DNA of 64,000 bases, taken from the NCBI RefSeq assembly GCF_000226295.1, contig NC_016024.1:2277501-2341500 (forward strand), in the 5' to 3' direction. Source of the stretch: Chloracidobacterium thermophilum B. Its GTDB lineage: Bacteria; Acidobacteriota; Blastocatellia; Chloracidobacteriales; Chloracidobacteriaceae. Below the pieces are notes generated by a model. It was given only the letters and a program-made list of their open reading frames with translations, was not told where the DNA came from and made no database searches. The position numbers and the translations under genes are program-made. Shown here in pieces: positions 34,524 through 43,687 of this stretch; position 1 is the stretch's first letter; each line of letters opens with the position of its first letter.

Positions 34524-35990
34524 ATGACGCAGCCTGCCCCCGATTCCCAACGTCCGGCGCGCTGGTGGCGCTGGCTGGCAACCCTTGGCGTCGGAAGTCT
34601 GGCGTGGGCGTTGACTCCGACCGATCTCGCCCCGAACACCCGTCCTCTGGCCGCGGTTTTCGCCGCCGTCATCACGGGACTCATCGTGCAGCCGGCCCCG
34701 GGCGGACTCGTTGTGCTGCTGGGCGTGATGGCAGTGGCCGTCACTGGCGCGCTACCGCCCAAGTCGGCGCTGGCCGGTTACGGCGATCCCACGGTCTGGC
34801 TCGTGCTGGCGGCGTGTCTGATGGCGCGTGCCATGACGCGCACCGGCTTCGGGCGGCGGCTGGCCTTCTGGTTCATTCGGGCCATGGGCCGCCGGACGCT
34901 GGGCCTGGGCTACGCGCTCGTCGCCACGGATGTCACGTTGGCAGCCGTCATTCCATCGAATGGCGCGCGCGCTGGCGGCGTGCTGTTTCCCATCGTCAAG
35001 AGCGTCGCTGAAGCGTACGACTCGCACCCCGGACCCACGGCGCGTCGCCTGGGCGCTTTCCTGGTGATGATGGTCTATCAGTGCGAAGTCATTGCCTGCG
35101 CCCTGTTCCTGACCGGGCAGGCCTCGAACATCCTCATCGCCCGGCTGGCCAAAACGACCGCCAATGTGGATTTGACCTACGGTGGCTGGTTTGTCGGCGG
35201 CAGCGTCCCGGCGCTCATTTCGCTGGCGGTGGTGCCGCTGTTGCTCTACCGCCTGTTTCCGCCGGAGATCACCCACACGCCGGATGCCACCCGCCTGGCA
35301 CAGGACGAACTGGCACACCTCGGGCCCATGAGCCGCGCCGAATGGATACTCGCCGGCATATTCGTGATCGTCATCGGGTTGTGGCTGGTGCCGACAGTCC
35401 CCGTTTTTGCGGCCCTGCTGCGCAGTCTCGGACTCGAAGGCTTGCTCAACTACACCAGCGTGGCGCTGATCGGCGTCGGAACGCTGCTGCTGACCGGCGT
35501 CCTCACTTGGGAAGATGTAACCGGCGAACGCTTCGCCTGGGATGTCTTCCTGTGGTACGGCGGGCTGGTCCGGCTCGCTGAAGCCTTGGGCGAAACCGGG
35601 CTGACCGACCGCTTCGCGCAGGTTGTCGCCGGCAGTGCGGCGGGATGGGCGTGGCCGCTGGCCGGACTAATGCTTCTCGCTGCCTACTTCTATGCCCACT
35701 ATGCCTTCGCCAGCATTACCGCCCACGCCACGGCCATGTATGTGCCGTTCCTGGTGGTTCTGACGGCCGCTGGCACACCGCCGCTCCTGGCCGCTTTCGC
35801 ACTGGCCTATGCCTCAAACCTGTGCGCCGGACTGACCCACTATGGAACAACGCCCGCCCCCATCTACTTTGCGGCCGGCTATGTCTCGCAGCGTACGTGG
35901 TGGCGGCTGGGACTGGTGGCCTCAGTGGTCAATCTGACCATCTGGCTGACCGTGGGACTGCTCTGGTGGCGCTTCCTTGGCTACTGGTGA
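34524..35990 (+). CDS. DASS-family (SLC13) sodium/anion symporter
   Basis: 488 aa with about 12 membrane helices. Conserved elements include VIPSNGARAGGVLFPIVKS in one re-entrant loop and LTGQASNILIARLAKT; the C-terminal part has ASNLCAGLTHYGTTPAPIYF. These sites in DASS transporters bind sodium and dicarboxylate or related anions. The closest types are plastid-like 2-oxoglutarate/malate translocators and SodiT symporters. Substrate specificity is not shown. The gene is divergent from the acyl-CoA dehydrogenase with a 165-bp gap. Confidence 0.88.
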   Translation: MTQPAPDSQRPARWWRWLATLGVGSLAWALTPTDLAPNTRPLAAVFAAVITGLIVQPAPGGLVVLLGVMAVAVTGALPPKSALAGYGDPTVWLVLAACLMARAMTRTGFGRRLAFWFIRAMGRRTLGLGYALVATDVTLAAVIPSNGARAGGVLFPIVKSVAEAYDSHPGPTARRLGAFLVMMVYQCEVIACALFLTGQASNILIARLAKTTANVDLTYGGWFVGGSVPALISLAVVPLLLYRLFPPEITHTPDATRLAQDELAHLGPMSRAEWILAGIFVIVIGLWLVPTVPVFAALLRSLGLEGLLNYTSVALIGVGTLLLTGVLTWEDVTGERFAWDVFLWYGGLVRLAEALGETGLTDRFAQVVAGSAAGWAWPLAGLMLLAAYFYAHYAFASITAHATAMYVPFLVVLTAAGTPPLLAAFALAYASNLCAGLTHYGTTPAPIYFAAGYVSQRTWWRLGLVASVVNLTIWLTVGLLWWRFLGYW

Positions 35991-36151
35991 CGGCAGGCCG
36001 GGGAAGGAAAAGTACCAAAACGTACACTTTACATTTTTGGGCTTGAAAAACGACGCGCAACCAACGACAAACAGCATTTTACGCTCCGTCGTCCGGCGGC
36101 GCGGCGTGCTTCCCCGACACGCCCGGATTTCTTTCCAAAGGAGATTGTCTC

Positions 36152-38275
36152 GTGCAGCCCCAACCTGTCCTTCATCCGACCTACGCCGGACTCGAACCGG
36201 CCGACCTGATGGCGATGTACCGTACGATGGTGCTGTCGCGCCGTCTCGACGACAAGGAAATCCAGCTCAAGGGCCAGAACAAGGTCTTTTTCCAGATCAG
36301 CGGTGCCGGCCATGAGGCCATTCTCGTCGCGGCCGGACGGGTTCTGCGCCCCGGCTACGACTGGTTTTATGCCTACTACCGCGACCGCGCGCTGTGCCTC
36401 GAACTCGGCATGACGCCGCTGGAGATGCTGCTTGCAGCCGTCGGCGCGGCGGCTGATCCCAACTCCGGCGGGCGTCAGATGCCCTCCCACTGGGGACACA
36501 AGGACCTCAACATCGTCTCGAAATCAAGTTGCACGGGAACGCAGTTTCTGCAGGCTGTCGGCTGTGCCGAAGCCATGTACCGGCAAGCCCGATTGCAGCT
36601 TGATGAAAGGACGTTGGGGCGTACATTCCCACCTGATGCCGTCGTCTATTGTTCGGCCGGTGAAGGGACGACGAGTGAAGGCGAGTTTTTTGAATCCCTC
36701 AACACGGCCTGCAACCTCAAGCTGCCCGTCGTCTATGTAATTGAAGACAACGGCTATGCCATTTCCGTGCCGGTCGAAGTGCAAACGGCCGGCGGCAGCA
36801 TCTCCCAACTTGTGCGCAACTACCCCGACCTGTTGGTGCTGGAAGTGGATGGCACCGACCTGCTGGCCAGCTACCAGACCATGCGGACGGCCGTGGACTA
36901 CGCCCGCGCGCGGCGCGGCCCGGCGCTCGTGCACGCGCATGTCATCCGCCCCTATTCCCATTCCCTGTCGGACGATGAGCGGCTGTACCGCACACCAACC
37001 GAACGGGAAAGTGATGCCCGGCGCGATCCGCTCGTAACCTTTGCTCACTTCCTGCTGCGTGAGGGCATTGCCACCGAACAGGACCTCGAAGCGCTCCGGG
37101 CCGATGTCGAACGGGAAGTCAATGCGGCGGCCGATGCGGCACTGGCCAGCCCGCAGCCAGCGCCGGAAACGGCCACCCGGTATGTCTATTCGCCGGATGT
37201 GGACCCGACTTCACCCGCCTTTGACAGCCCGCGTACCAACACAGAAGGGACGCCGGGCACGATGGTGGACCTGCTCAACGCCTGCCTCCGTGACGAAATG
37301 GCGCGCGACCCACGGATTCTCATCTTTGGCGAAGATGTGGCCGACGCAAGCCGCGAGGAAAACCTCAAGGAAGTCAAAGGCAAGGGCGGCGTCTTCAAGG
37401 TGACGCACAACCTGCAACGGCTCTACGGCAGCGACCGCGTGTACAACTCGCCGCTGGCCGAAGCCAATATCATCGGACGGGCCATCGGGCTGGCCACGGC
37501 CGGCTTCAAGCCGGTCGTCGAAATCCAGTTTTTCGACTACATCTGGCCAGCCTACATGCAGCTTCGCAACGAGCTGGCGCTGCTGCGCTGGCGCTCCAAC
37601 GGAGCGTTCAAGTGTCCGGTTGTCGTACGTGTGCCGATTGGCGGCTACCTCAAGGGCGGAGCGATTTACCACAGCCAATCCGGTGAAGTGCTCTTTACCC
37701 ACATTCCCGGCTTGCGGGTGGTGTTTCCCTCAACAGCCGAAGACGCCAACGGCCTGCTGCGGACGGCCATCCGCGCCGACGACCCGGTGATCTTTCTCGA
37801 ACACAAGCACCTGTACCGCCAGGCCTACAACAAGGGCATCTACCCCGGACCGGACTACATGATTCCATTTGGCAAAGCCAAGGTCGTCCGGGAAGGCGAT
37901 GACCTGACCGTTGTGACCTACGGCGCGCTTGTCCAGCAGGCGCTCGTGGCCGCCCGGGAAGTTGAACGCGACCATGACATTTCCGTGGAAGTCATTGACC
38001 TGCGGACGCTTTCGCCCTACGACTGGGAAGCGATCGTGGCTTCGGTGAGAAAGACCAACCGCGTCATCGTAGCCCACGAGGAACCGCTTTCCTGGGGCTA
38101 CGGAGCCGAAATTGCCGCGCGCATCGGCGAAGAACTCTTTGACGACCTTGACGCTCCGGTGCGGCGGATTGGGGCGCTGGATACCTTCGTCGGCTATGCG
38201 CCGCAGCTTGAAGACTACATCCTGCCCCAGATTCCCGACCTCATCGGGGCCATAGTGGCGCTGGCCGAATACTGA
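36152..38275 (+). CDS. Fused E1 alpha-beta subunit of a 2-oxoacid dehydrogenase
   Basis: 707 aa. The alpha half carries [46 protein letters not shown] and the TPP/Mg loop [16 protein letters not shown]. The beta half starts around residue 370 ([15 protein letters not shown]), with [33 protein letters not shown] and [19 protein letters not shown]. Two subunits that are usually separate genes are joined in one chain, as in some branched-chain 2-oxoacid dehydrogenases. It decarboxylates 2-oxoacids with TPP and passes the acyl group to E2. The start is GTG at 36152 with an AAAGGAGA box. Confidence 0.92.
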   Translation: MQPQPVLHPTYAGLEPADLMAMYRTMVLSRRLDDKEIQLKGQNKVFFQISGAGHEAILVAAGRVLRPGYDWFYAYYRDRALCLELGMTPLEMLLAAVGAAADPNSGGRQMPSHWGHKDLNIVSKSSCTGTQFLQAVGCAEAMYRQARLQLDERTLGRTFPPDAVVYCSAGEGTTSEGEFFESLNTACNLKLPVVYVIEDNGYAISVPVEVQTAGGSISQLVRNYPDLLVLEVDGTDLLASYQTMRTAVDYARARRGPALVHAHVIRPYSHSLSDDERLYRTPTERESDARRDPLVTFAHFLLREGIATEQDLEALRADVEREVNAAADAALASPQPAPETATRYVYSPDVDPTSPAFDSPRTNTEGTPGTMVDLLNACLRDEMARDPRILIFGEDVADASREENLKEVKGKGGVFKVTHNLQRLYGSDRVYNSPLAEANIIGRAIGLATAGFKPVVEIQFFDYIWPAYMQLRNELALLRWRSNGAFKCPVVVRVPIGGYLKGGAIYHSQSGEVLFTHIPGLRVVFPSTAEDANGLLRTAIRADDPVIFLEHKHLYRQAYNKGIYPGPDYMIPFGKAKVVREGDDLTVVTYGALVQQALVAAREVERDHDISVEVIDLRTLSPYDWEAIVASVRKTNRVIVAHEEPLSWGYGAEIAARIGEELFDDLDAPVRRIGALDTFVGYAPQLEDYILPQIPDLIGAIVALAEY

Positions 38276-38287
38276 GGCCGTTCCGTG

Positions 38288-39049
38288 ATGAACCCCATGT
38301 CACAGGATTTTGAAGTCATCCCGGCGATTGATTTACGCCACGGCAGATGTGTCCGTCTGCGGCAGGGAGAAAAAACCAACGTTACGGTCTATGCCGATGA
38401 TCCTCTGGCTGTTGCCCGGCAGTGGCAGGAAGAAGGCGCCACGTGGCTTCACGTCGTCAATCTGGACGGCGCTTTTGAAGACAGCGACGCTGAAAACCTT
38501 ACGGCCACGGCGCGGCTGGCGCAGCACATTGACCTTCCGATCCAGTTCGGCGGTGGCATCCGCCACCCGGCCGACGCCGAACGGCTCTTTGATCTCGGCG
38601 TGAAGCGCATCATCCTTGGCACGGTGGCTGTCGAGCAGCCGGAGGTGCTCGATCAGTTTCTGGCGCGGTTTGGCCCGGCGGCGGTCGTCGTCGGGATTGA
38701 CGCCCGTCACAACCGCGTGGTCACCCATGGGTGGCAGACTGACAGCCAGCACACGCCCATCGAGCTGGCGCTTCAGGTCAAGGCGCAAGGCGTCGGGCGT
38801 GTCATCTACACGGACGTTGCCCGGGACGGCATGCTCAGCGGCGTCAATGTCGCGGCCACGGCGGAACTGGCGCGGGCAACCGGGCTTCAGGTCATCGCTT
38901 CAGGGGGCGTGGCCGAACTGGCAGATATTCAGGCGCTGGCCGCCACCGGTGTGATTGAAGGGTGTATCGTCGGCAAGGCGCTGTATGAGCAGCGTTTCAC
39001 CCTGGGTGAAGCCCGGCAGGCCGCGCAGCGTGGGATTTTGGAAAAATAA
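38288..39049 (+). CDS. hisA: Phosphoribosylformimino-5-aminoimidazole carboxamide ribotide isomerase
   Basis: About 253 aa beta-alpha barrel of histidine synthesis (ProFAR to PRFAR). Signatures: FEVIPAIDLRHGRCVRLRQG with the catalytic Asp, VNLDGAF, IQFGGGIRHPADAERLFDLG, GWQTDSQHTPIELAL, YTDVARDGMLSGVN with the second Asp, and IASGGVAELADIQAL. Possible starts are GTG 38285, ATG 38288 and ATG 38297; the third gives the shortest family-like N-terminus. It begins 12 bp after the E1 gene and may be cotranscribed with it. Other his genes are not in this window. Confidence 0.95.
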   Translation: MNPMSQDFEVIPAIDLRHGRCVRLRQGEKTNVTVYADDPLAVARQWQEEGATWLHVVNLDGAFEDSDAENLTATARLAQHIDLPIQFGGGIRHPADAERLFDLGVKRIILGTVAVEQPEVLDQFLARFGPAAVVVGIDARHNRVVTHGWQTDSQHTPIELALQVKAQGVGRVIYTDVARDGMLSGVNVAATAELARATGLQVIASGGVAELADIQALAATGVIEGCIVGKALYEQRFTLGEARQAAQRGILEK

Positions 39050-39061
39050 AAGTTTTTTATT
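39045..39061 (+). terminator. AT-rich hairpin at the hisA end
   Basis: AATAAAA paired with TTTTATT around a 3-nt loop, directly at the hisA stop codon and followed by more A/T. A plausible weak intrinsic terminator, active in either direction. Confidence 0.45.
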
Positions 39062-39081
39062 GACAAAAATCCCCCTTCTAC

Positions 39082-39099
39082 GGCATGCTCCGGCATGCC
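39082..39099. promoter_or_regulatory. Inverted repeat abutting the SufR-like start codon
   Basis: GGCATGC, a 4-nt spacer TCCG, then GCATGCC, a perfect 7-bp dyad ending directly before the ATG at 39100. A TTGACA hexamer at 39060-39065 lies about 17 bases upstream of the dyad. The position fits an autoregulatory operator for the encoded helix-turn-helix protein. This is an inference from position and symmetry. Confidence 0.5.
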
Positions 39100-39786
39100 A
39101 TGACAACGTTTTCGGCGCTTCTCAAAGAACATCGCAGTGACATCATCCGGCTGCTCAAGCAGCACGGTGAAATGACGAACGAGGCACTGGCGGCTGCCTT
39201 GGGGTTGACCCGTGTCAGCACGCGCCGTCACCTCGAAATCCTGGAGCGCCAGGGGTATGTGACCTACCGCGCTGTTGCCCACGGGCGCGGGCGACCAAGT
39301 TACTACTACTCCCTGACGGCGCAGGCCGCGGAGCTTTTTCCCCGCAGTTATGACGTTCTGGCGTGTGAACTGCTCCAGATGACCCACGAGTGTTTTGGCC
39401 GGGAGGGCATGCTGCGGGTCATCAGCGCCCGCGCCGAACAGGTGCTGCGGCATCTGGCGCCGCAGTTGGCACCGCTGGATTTTGCCGCGCGTGTAGCAAA
39501 ACTCGCAGAGTTTCTCATCGAGCGGGGGTATCTTGCCGAGTACGAAGCTCTCCCCGATGGTTCGTTCCGGCTCATCGAGCGTAACTGCCCAACCATTAAC
39601 GTCGCCACGGCTTTTTCGGAGTTGTGTACGCAGGAACGCCAACTGTACGAAGCGTTATTAGGGGGAGAGGTCGTTCGTGAGCAACGGCTTGCGGACGGCG
39701 ACAGGGCCTGCGCCTACCGTATCTTTCCACCTTCACAGCAACCCACGACCAATCCACAGGAACGATCCCGTCATGCGAATTCTTGA
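39100..39786 (+). CDS. SufR-like iron-sulfur transcriptional regulator
   Basis: About 228 aa. An N-terminal winged helix-turn-helix (MTNEALAAALGLTRVSTRRH, YVTYRAVAHGRGRPSYYY) is followed by a dimer/cluster domain. Cysteines near the end (RNCPTINVATAFSELC and RACAYRI) have spacing CX12CX27C, consistent with the 4Fe-4S site of SufR. SufR represses Suf cluster assembly genes. The downstream gene is an Mrp/ApbC cluster-carrier overlapping by 14 bp, supporting an iron-sulfur role. ATG at 39100 is preferred over 39085, because the latter lies inside the dyad. Confidence 0.82.
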   Translation: MTTFSALLKEHRSDIIRLLKQHGEMTNEALAAALGLTRVSTRRHLEILERQGYVTYRAVAHGRGRPSYYYSLTAQAAELFPRSYDVLACELLQMTHECFGREGMLRVISARAEQVLRHLAPQLAPLDFAARVAKLAEFLIERGYLAEYEALPDGSFRLIERNCPTINVATAFSELCTQERQLYEALLGGEVVREQRLADGDRACAYRIFPPSQQPTTNPQERSRHANS

Positions 39787-40852
39787 ACAGCAAGTCCTCG
39801 ACGCACTCCGGGCGGTCCACGACCCCGACTTACACCGGGATGTCGTCTCACTGGGGATGATTCGGGACGTGACGATTGACAACGGGGCCGTGTCCTTTCG
39901 CTTTGTCCTGACGACCCCGGCCTGTCCGGTCAAGGAGCAGCTCGAACATCAGGCGCGGGAGGTCGTGGCGGCCATTCCCGGCGTCAAACAGGTGACAGTC
40001 AAAATGGAAGCCCAGGTTCCGCAGGGACGTGGCATCCCGGAAAAGGCCGGCATCCCCGGCGTGCGCAACATCATTGCTGTCAGCTCCGGTAAAGGCGGCG
40101 TCGGCAAGTCCACGGTCGCCGTCAACCTGGCCGTGGCGCTGGCCCAGACCGGCGCGCGTGTGGGATTGCTCGACACGGACGTATATGGCCCGAACGTTCC
40201 CATCATGATGGGCGTTATTGAAGAGCCACGGGTACGGGGCAACAAGATCATCCCCCGCGAAGCCCACGGCGTGAAGTTTATGTCCATTGGGTTGATCAAT
40301 CGCGGCGACAAGCCGGTCATCATGCGCGGGCCGATGCTCCACGGCGTGGTGCAGCAGTTTCTGCGGGATGTCGAGTGGGGCGAACTGGATTACCTGGTGG
40401 TGGACATGCCGCCGGGCACTGGTGACGTACAGCTTTCCCTGGCGCAGCTTGTGCCGGTTTCCGGTGCCGTACTGGTGACGACCCCGCAGGAAGTGGCGCT
40501 GGCCGACGTACGCAAGGCTTTCAACATGTTCAAACAGGTTGGCATCCCGGTTTTCGGGATTGTCGAAAATATGAGCTACTTCACCCACCCCAACATCCCC
40601 GAACCGATCTACATCTTCGGGCAGGGTGGGGGCGAGAAAATGGCCAAACAGTTTGAGACAGTTTTTCTCGGCGAAATCCCCCTGAGTATCGAAGTCCGGG
40701 AAGGCGGCGACAGTGGCGTGCCGGTCGTCGTTGGTTACCCCCAGAGCACGCAAGCCAAAGCCTTTCAGGCCATTGCCGAACGACTGGCCGCCCAGGTTTC
40801 CGTGGCGGCGATGGCTTCCCCTGAACTTCCTGAACTGAACCTTGGAGGGTAA
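39773..40852 (+). CDS. Mrp/ApbC family iron-sulfur carrier ATPase
   Basis: About 359 aa. The N-terminal DUF59/MIP18 domain (LDALRAVHDPDLHRDVVSLG) is followed by the deviant Walker A GKGGVGKSTVAVNLAVALA, switch regions LLDTDVYGPNVPIMMG and DYLVVDMPPGTGDVQLSLAQ, then IFGQGGGEKMAKQF. The ENMSYF segment continues as THPNIPEP rather than the CPxC pair that holds the bridging cluster in many homologues; such CxxC-less forms also exist in other phyla. Starts at 39773, overlapping the SufR-like gene, so the two are translationally coupled. Confidence 0.93.
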   Translation: MRILEQQVLDALRAVHDPDLHRDVVSLGMIRDVTIDNGAVSFRFVLTTPACPVKEQLEHQAREVVAAIPGVKQVTVKMEAQVPQGRGIPEKAGIPGVRNIIAVSSGKGGVGKSTVAVNLAVALAQTGARVGLLDTDVYGPNVPIMMGVIEEPRVRGNKIIPREAHGVKFMSIGLINRGDKPVIMRGPMLHGVVQQFLRDVEWGELDYLVVDMPPGTGDVQLSLAQLVPVSGAVLVTTPQEVALADVRKAFNMFKQVGIPVFGIVENMSYFTHPNIPEPIYIFGQGGGEKMAKQFETVFLGEIPLSIEVREGGDSGVPVVVGYPQSTQAKAFQAIAERLAAQVSVAAMASPELPELNLGG

Positions 40853-40856
40853 AGAC

Positions 40857-41078
40857 ATGGGACAGATGGTCAAAATTTGTGAAGAAAACCGCTTTTCCAC
40901 CTTTGTCAAGAGCAAGAAGTCCGAAGGTTATCGTGACTTGGAGCGTTGGCAGCGGTGGTTTGCCGAACGTGGCATTCCATCCATCATCGCCAGTACCGCC
41001 AGTGGTTATGCCCTGTACCGCAACGGACTCATCCAGGTGGACATCCACGACGATAGTCCGGCGCGGGCAGCAGCCTGA
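40857..41078 (+). CDS. Small hypothetical protein
   Basis: About 73 aa starting MGQMVKICEENRFSTFVKSK. No membrane segment; basic and aromatic (ERWQRWFAERGIPSIIASTA). It is 4 bp behind mrp with a GGAGGGT box inside the mrp end, so is likely cotranslated in the same operon. No known family was recognised. A role with the iron-sulfur genes is only suggested by position. Confidence 0.6.
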   Translation: MGQMVKICEENRFSTFVKSKKSEGYRDLERWQRWFAERGIPSIIASTASGYALYRNGLIQVDIHDDSPARAAA

Positions 41079-41094
41079 CCTCGTCTGAACCATT

Positions 41095-41144
41095 CTTCCC
41101 CACAATGGGGAAGAAGCCCCCTTCCCGATTGGGAAGGGGGCTTC
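41095..41144 (+). terminator. Double hairpin terminator after the SufR-Mrp operon
   Basis: A first hairpin (CTTCCCCA-CAA-TGGGGAAG at 41095-41113) runs into a second, perfect 14-bp stem (GAAGCCCCCTTCCC, loop GATT, its complement) at 41113-41144. The strong GC stem lies 35 bp behind the last gene. No long T-run follows, so the termination is inferred. Confidence 0.6.
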
Positions 41145-41181
41145 CGATTCACAGCGCGTTGTGATCGAGGCGGGTTGACGG

Positions 41182-41250
41182 ATTTCGTTTCGTGGCAGGA
41201 AACGAAATTTGCTGGGTTTTTGACGACCCATGCCCTGCCGTCACAGGGCA
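41182..41250 (+). promoter_or_regulatory. Three consecutive hairpins upstream of the GDPD gene
   Basis: Stem 1: ATTTCGTTTC (41182-41191) with GAAACGAAAT (41199-41208). Stem 2: TGGGT (41213-41217) with ACCCA (41226-41230). Stem 3: TGCCCTG (41231-41237) with CAGGGCA (41244-41250). They follow each other in 70 bp, about 80 bp before the GDPD start. A structured leader or terminator is possible; it does not match a riboswitch class I know. Confidence 0.5.
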
Positions 41251-41330
41251 ACTGAACTAACGCAGTTATACACCTCTTGGTTCCAACTGGCAACCCGGTT
41301 TCCTCCTTTTTACGCAGGTTTTCCCCTTTT

Positions 41331-42095
41331 ATGTCTTCCGTGCCCCGGCGCCCACTGGTTTTTGGACACCGTGGCGCGGCCGGCACCTGCCCGGAGAACA
41401 CTCACGCGGGTTTTCAGCAGGCGTTTGCTGAAAGGGCCGATGGGATTGAACTCGATGTGCGCTGCTGTGCGTCGGGTGAGGCCGTCGTCATCCACGATGA
41501 GACGGTTGACCGCACCTCGGATGGCACCGGGCGGATTGCCCATCTCTCCCTGTCTGACCTGCGCGGCTTTGACTTTGGGCGGGGGACAGGCTTTGGGCGT
41601 GAAACCATCCCTACGCTCGAAGAGGTCTTTGCCCGGCTTCCGGCGGACAAACTCATCAACGTCGAAATCAAAAACGACGACCTGCACAGCCACGGGGAAG
41701 AGCGCGCCGTGGCACAGCTTGTCGCCCGGTTCGGTCTGCACGGGCGCTGTCTGGTGTCCTCATTCAATCCTCTGGTGCTGTGGCGGCTTCAGCAGGCTGA
41801 TGCCCGTCTGTCCCTGGCCTATCTGTACCGCCCGCAGTCGCGCTGGTATTTGCGCCATCTCCCGGTCACCTGGTGGCTCCGGTTACGGGCGCTGCATCCA
41901 CACCACAGGCTGGTTACGGCGCACGGGGTGGCGCAGGCGCACCGCCGGGGGCTTCAGGTCAACACCTGGACGGTCAATGATGAAGCCGACCTGGAGCGCG
42001 TGGTGGCCTGTGGCGTGGATGGCATCGTGACCGATTACCCGGCGCGGGTCGTGGCCTGGCTGGATGCCCGGATGGAACGGCTCACGGCAGCGTGA
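41331..42095 (+). CDS. Glycerophosphodiester phosphodiesterase
   Basis: About 254 aa TIM-barrel enzyme hydrolysing glycerophosphodiesters to glycerol-3-phosphate and an alcohol. Conserved parts: FGHRGAAGTCPENTHAGFQ (catalytic His/Arg/Glu), DGIELDVRCCASGEAVVIHD, TVDRTSDGTGRI and the C-terminal NTWTVNDEADLERVVACGVD. No signal peptide, so cytoplasmic. ATG at 41331 is preferred over 41277. Its end overlaps the converging htrA gene by 14 bp. Confidence 0.92.
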   Translation: MSSVPRRPLVFGHRGAAGTCPENTHAGFQQAFAERADGIELDVRCCASGEAVVIHDETVDRTSDGTGRIAHLSLSDLRGFDFGRGTGFGRETIPTLEEVFARLPADKLINVEIKNDDLHSHGEERAVAQLVARFGLHGRCLVSSFNPLVLWRLQQADARLSLAYLYRPQSRWYLRHLPVTWWLRLRALHPHHRLVTAHGVAQAHRRGLQVNTWTVNDEADLERVVACGVDGIVTDYPARVVAWLDARMERLTAA

Positions 42096-43599
42096 ACGAA
42101 AAGAAGTTGGTGACGGCGCGGCGTTCGCCCTGTGGCGTCCTTCCGAGCGGACGGCTCACGGCCAGCACCAAGTCATCGCCCGGACGCAGCGTGCCCAACC
42201 GCGCCAGAAACTCATCCACCGTCCGCACCGTGTGCCGATTCACTGCTGTAATCAGCATCCCTTCCTGCAAACCGTTTTCGGCCGCCAAGCCCACCGGACT
42301 GACTTCCGTGATCAGGACGCCTGCCTGCCCGGCATACAGGTCCTTGACGCCAAGCTGCATGAGCTTGAGCGGCGAGGCATCCGCCACACTCAGCCCCAAG
42401 CGGCGCAGAGCTGTCTCCGGTTCCTCCGGCAACGCATCGCTGGAGGGCCCACCTCGCCGCTCGAAACGCGGGCGCATGGTACGCACCGCTGGCGATACAC
42501 GCTCTTCCGTTCGGAGCATCACCGAGGTTGGCTTGCCATCCCGGAAGTAACGGACTTCCACCGTAGTATCGCCGGGGGTTGCTGCCAGTTCACGGATGAG
42601 GTCCCGTTCGCTGGTAATGGGTCGTCCGGCATACGCCACCACGACATCCCCACTGCGCAGCCCGGCAGCATAGGCCGCACCACCTTCTTCGACGTGCTGG
42701 ATGAGCGCCCCGTGGTCATTGGGCAGGCCGTACACCCGCGCGAATTGCGGTGTGACGCGATCCACCTGCACGCCCAGCAAACTGCGTGAAACCTGTCCCC
42801 GCTCAATCAACTGGCGGACAACTTCGCGCACCGTCGCCGACGGCAGGGCAAACCCAATGCCGCTGTAGCTCCCGTCGCGTGAAGCTATCTGCGTGTTGAC
42901 GCCGATGACTTCACCGGCGAGGTTGAGCAGTGGGCCGCCGGAGTTGCCAAAGTTGATGGCAGCATCGGTCTGGAGAAACTGTTGCAGCGTATTCCGCCGG
43001 TCGGTCACACGGTCTTTGGCGCTGATGACACCCGTGGTCACGGTCTGATCCAAACCAAAGGGACTGCCAATGGCCACGACCCACTCGCCGACGCGCAGAG
43101 CGTCGGAATCTCCGAAAGTCAGCGGCTGAATGTCGGCGCGTCCGATGAGCTTGAGAACGGCGATGTCCGTTTCAGCGTCGCCGGCCACCAGGCGCGCCGG
43201 GAGCTGCGTGCCGTCGGCCAGGCGTACGGTCAGGCGTGTGGCCTGCTGGACGACGTGGAGGTTTGTCACGATGTGACCTTCGCGGTCAATCACAAAGCCC
43301 GAACCGGTTGCCCCGCCCATGCCACGCGCCAGGCTGGGTCCGGCGGCACGGATGTTGACCACGGCCGTCCGCGCCTGCTGGGCAACACGGCTGAAGGCCA
43401 GACTGAGGGCATCAGCCGTCGGGTTGGGCATTGCCCGGGAAACCGGCCACCGGGCAGGAGGCCATCCCCACAGCAACCCCACGCCGGCAACGGCCAGGAC
43501 AAAGCCGACGCCCATCCAACGGATGCGCTGCCACCTCGTCGCCATCCTCTTTGCCCTCCCCGGTGAGACTGGTTGTGACGGCTGTTCAGAAGTCGGCAC
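42082..43599 (-). CDS. HtrA/DegP-type serine protease, membrane anchored, two PDZ domains
   Basis: 505 aa. N-terminal membrane helix (VGFVLAVAGVGLLWGW). The catalytic triad is intact: H115 in HIVTNLHVV, D145 in AETDIAVLKL and S220 in NFGNSGGPLL. PDZ 1 around VEEGGAAYAAGLRSGDVVVA and PDZ 2 around EVSPVGLAAENGLQEGMLI. This is a periplasmic quality-control protease, contrasting with the triad-less HtrA-like protein at 10.1-11.6 kb. A start at the internal ATG (43545) is also possible. Confidence 0.95.
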   Translation of the reverse strand: MPTSEQPSQPVSPGRAKRMATRWQRIRWMGVGFVLAVAGVGLLWGWPPARWPVSRAMPNPTADALSLAFSRVAQQARTAVVNIRAAGPSLARGMGGATGSGFVIDREGHIVTNLHVVQQATRLTVRLADGTQLPARLVAGDAETDIAVLKLIGRADIQPLTFGDSDALRVGEWVVAIGSPFGLDQTVTTGVISAKDRVTDRRNTLQQFLQTDAAINFGNSGGPLLNLAGEVIGVNTQIASRDGSYSGIGFALPSATVREVVRQLIERGQVSRSLLGVQVDRVTPQFARVYGLPNDHGALIQHVEEGGAAYAAGLRSGDVVVAYAGRPITSERDLIRELAATPGDTTVEVRYFRDGKPTSVMLRTEERVSPAVRTMRPRFERRGGPSSDALPEEPETALRRLGLSVADASPLKLMQLGVKDLYAGQAGVLITEVSPVGLAAENGLQEGMLITAVNRHTVRTVDEFLARLGTLRPGDDLVLAVSRPLGRTPQGERRAVTNFFSFTLP

Positions 43600-43687
43600 G
43601 TTGCGTTACCGAACAGACTTGCATCATGGCAGTAAGCGCCCCATGGTGCAGCGTCGCATTCCATCCGCGCAAGTGAGAAACGCCCGC

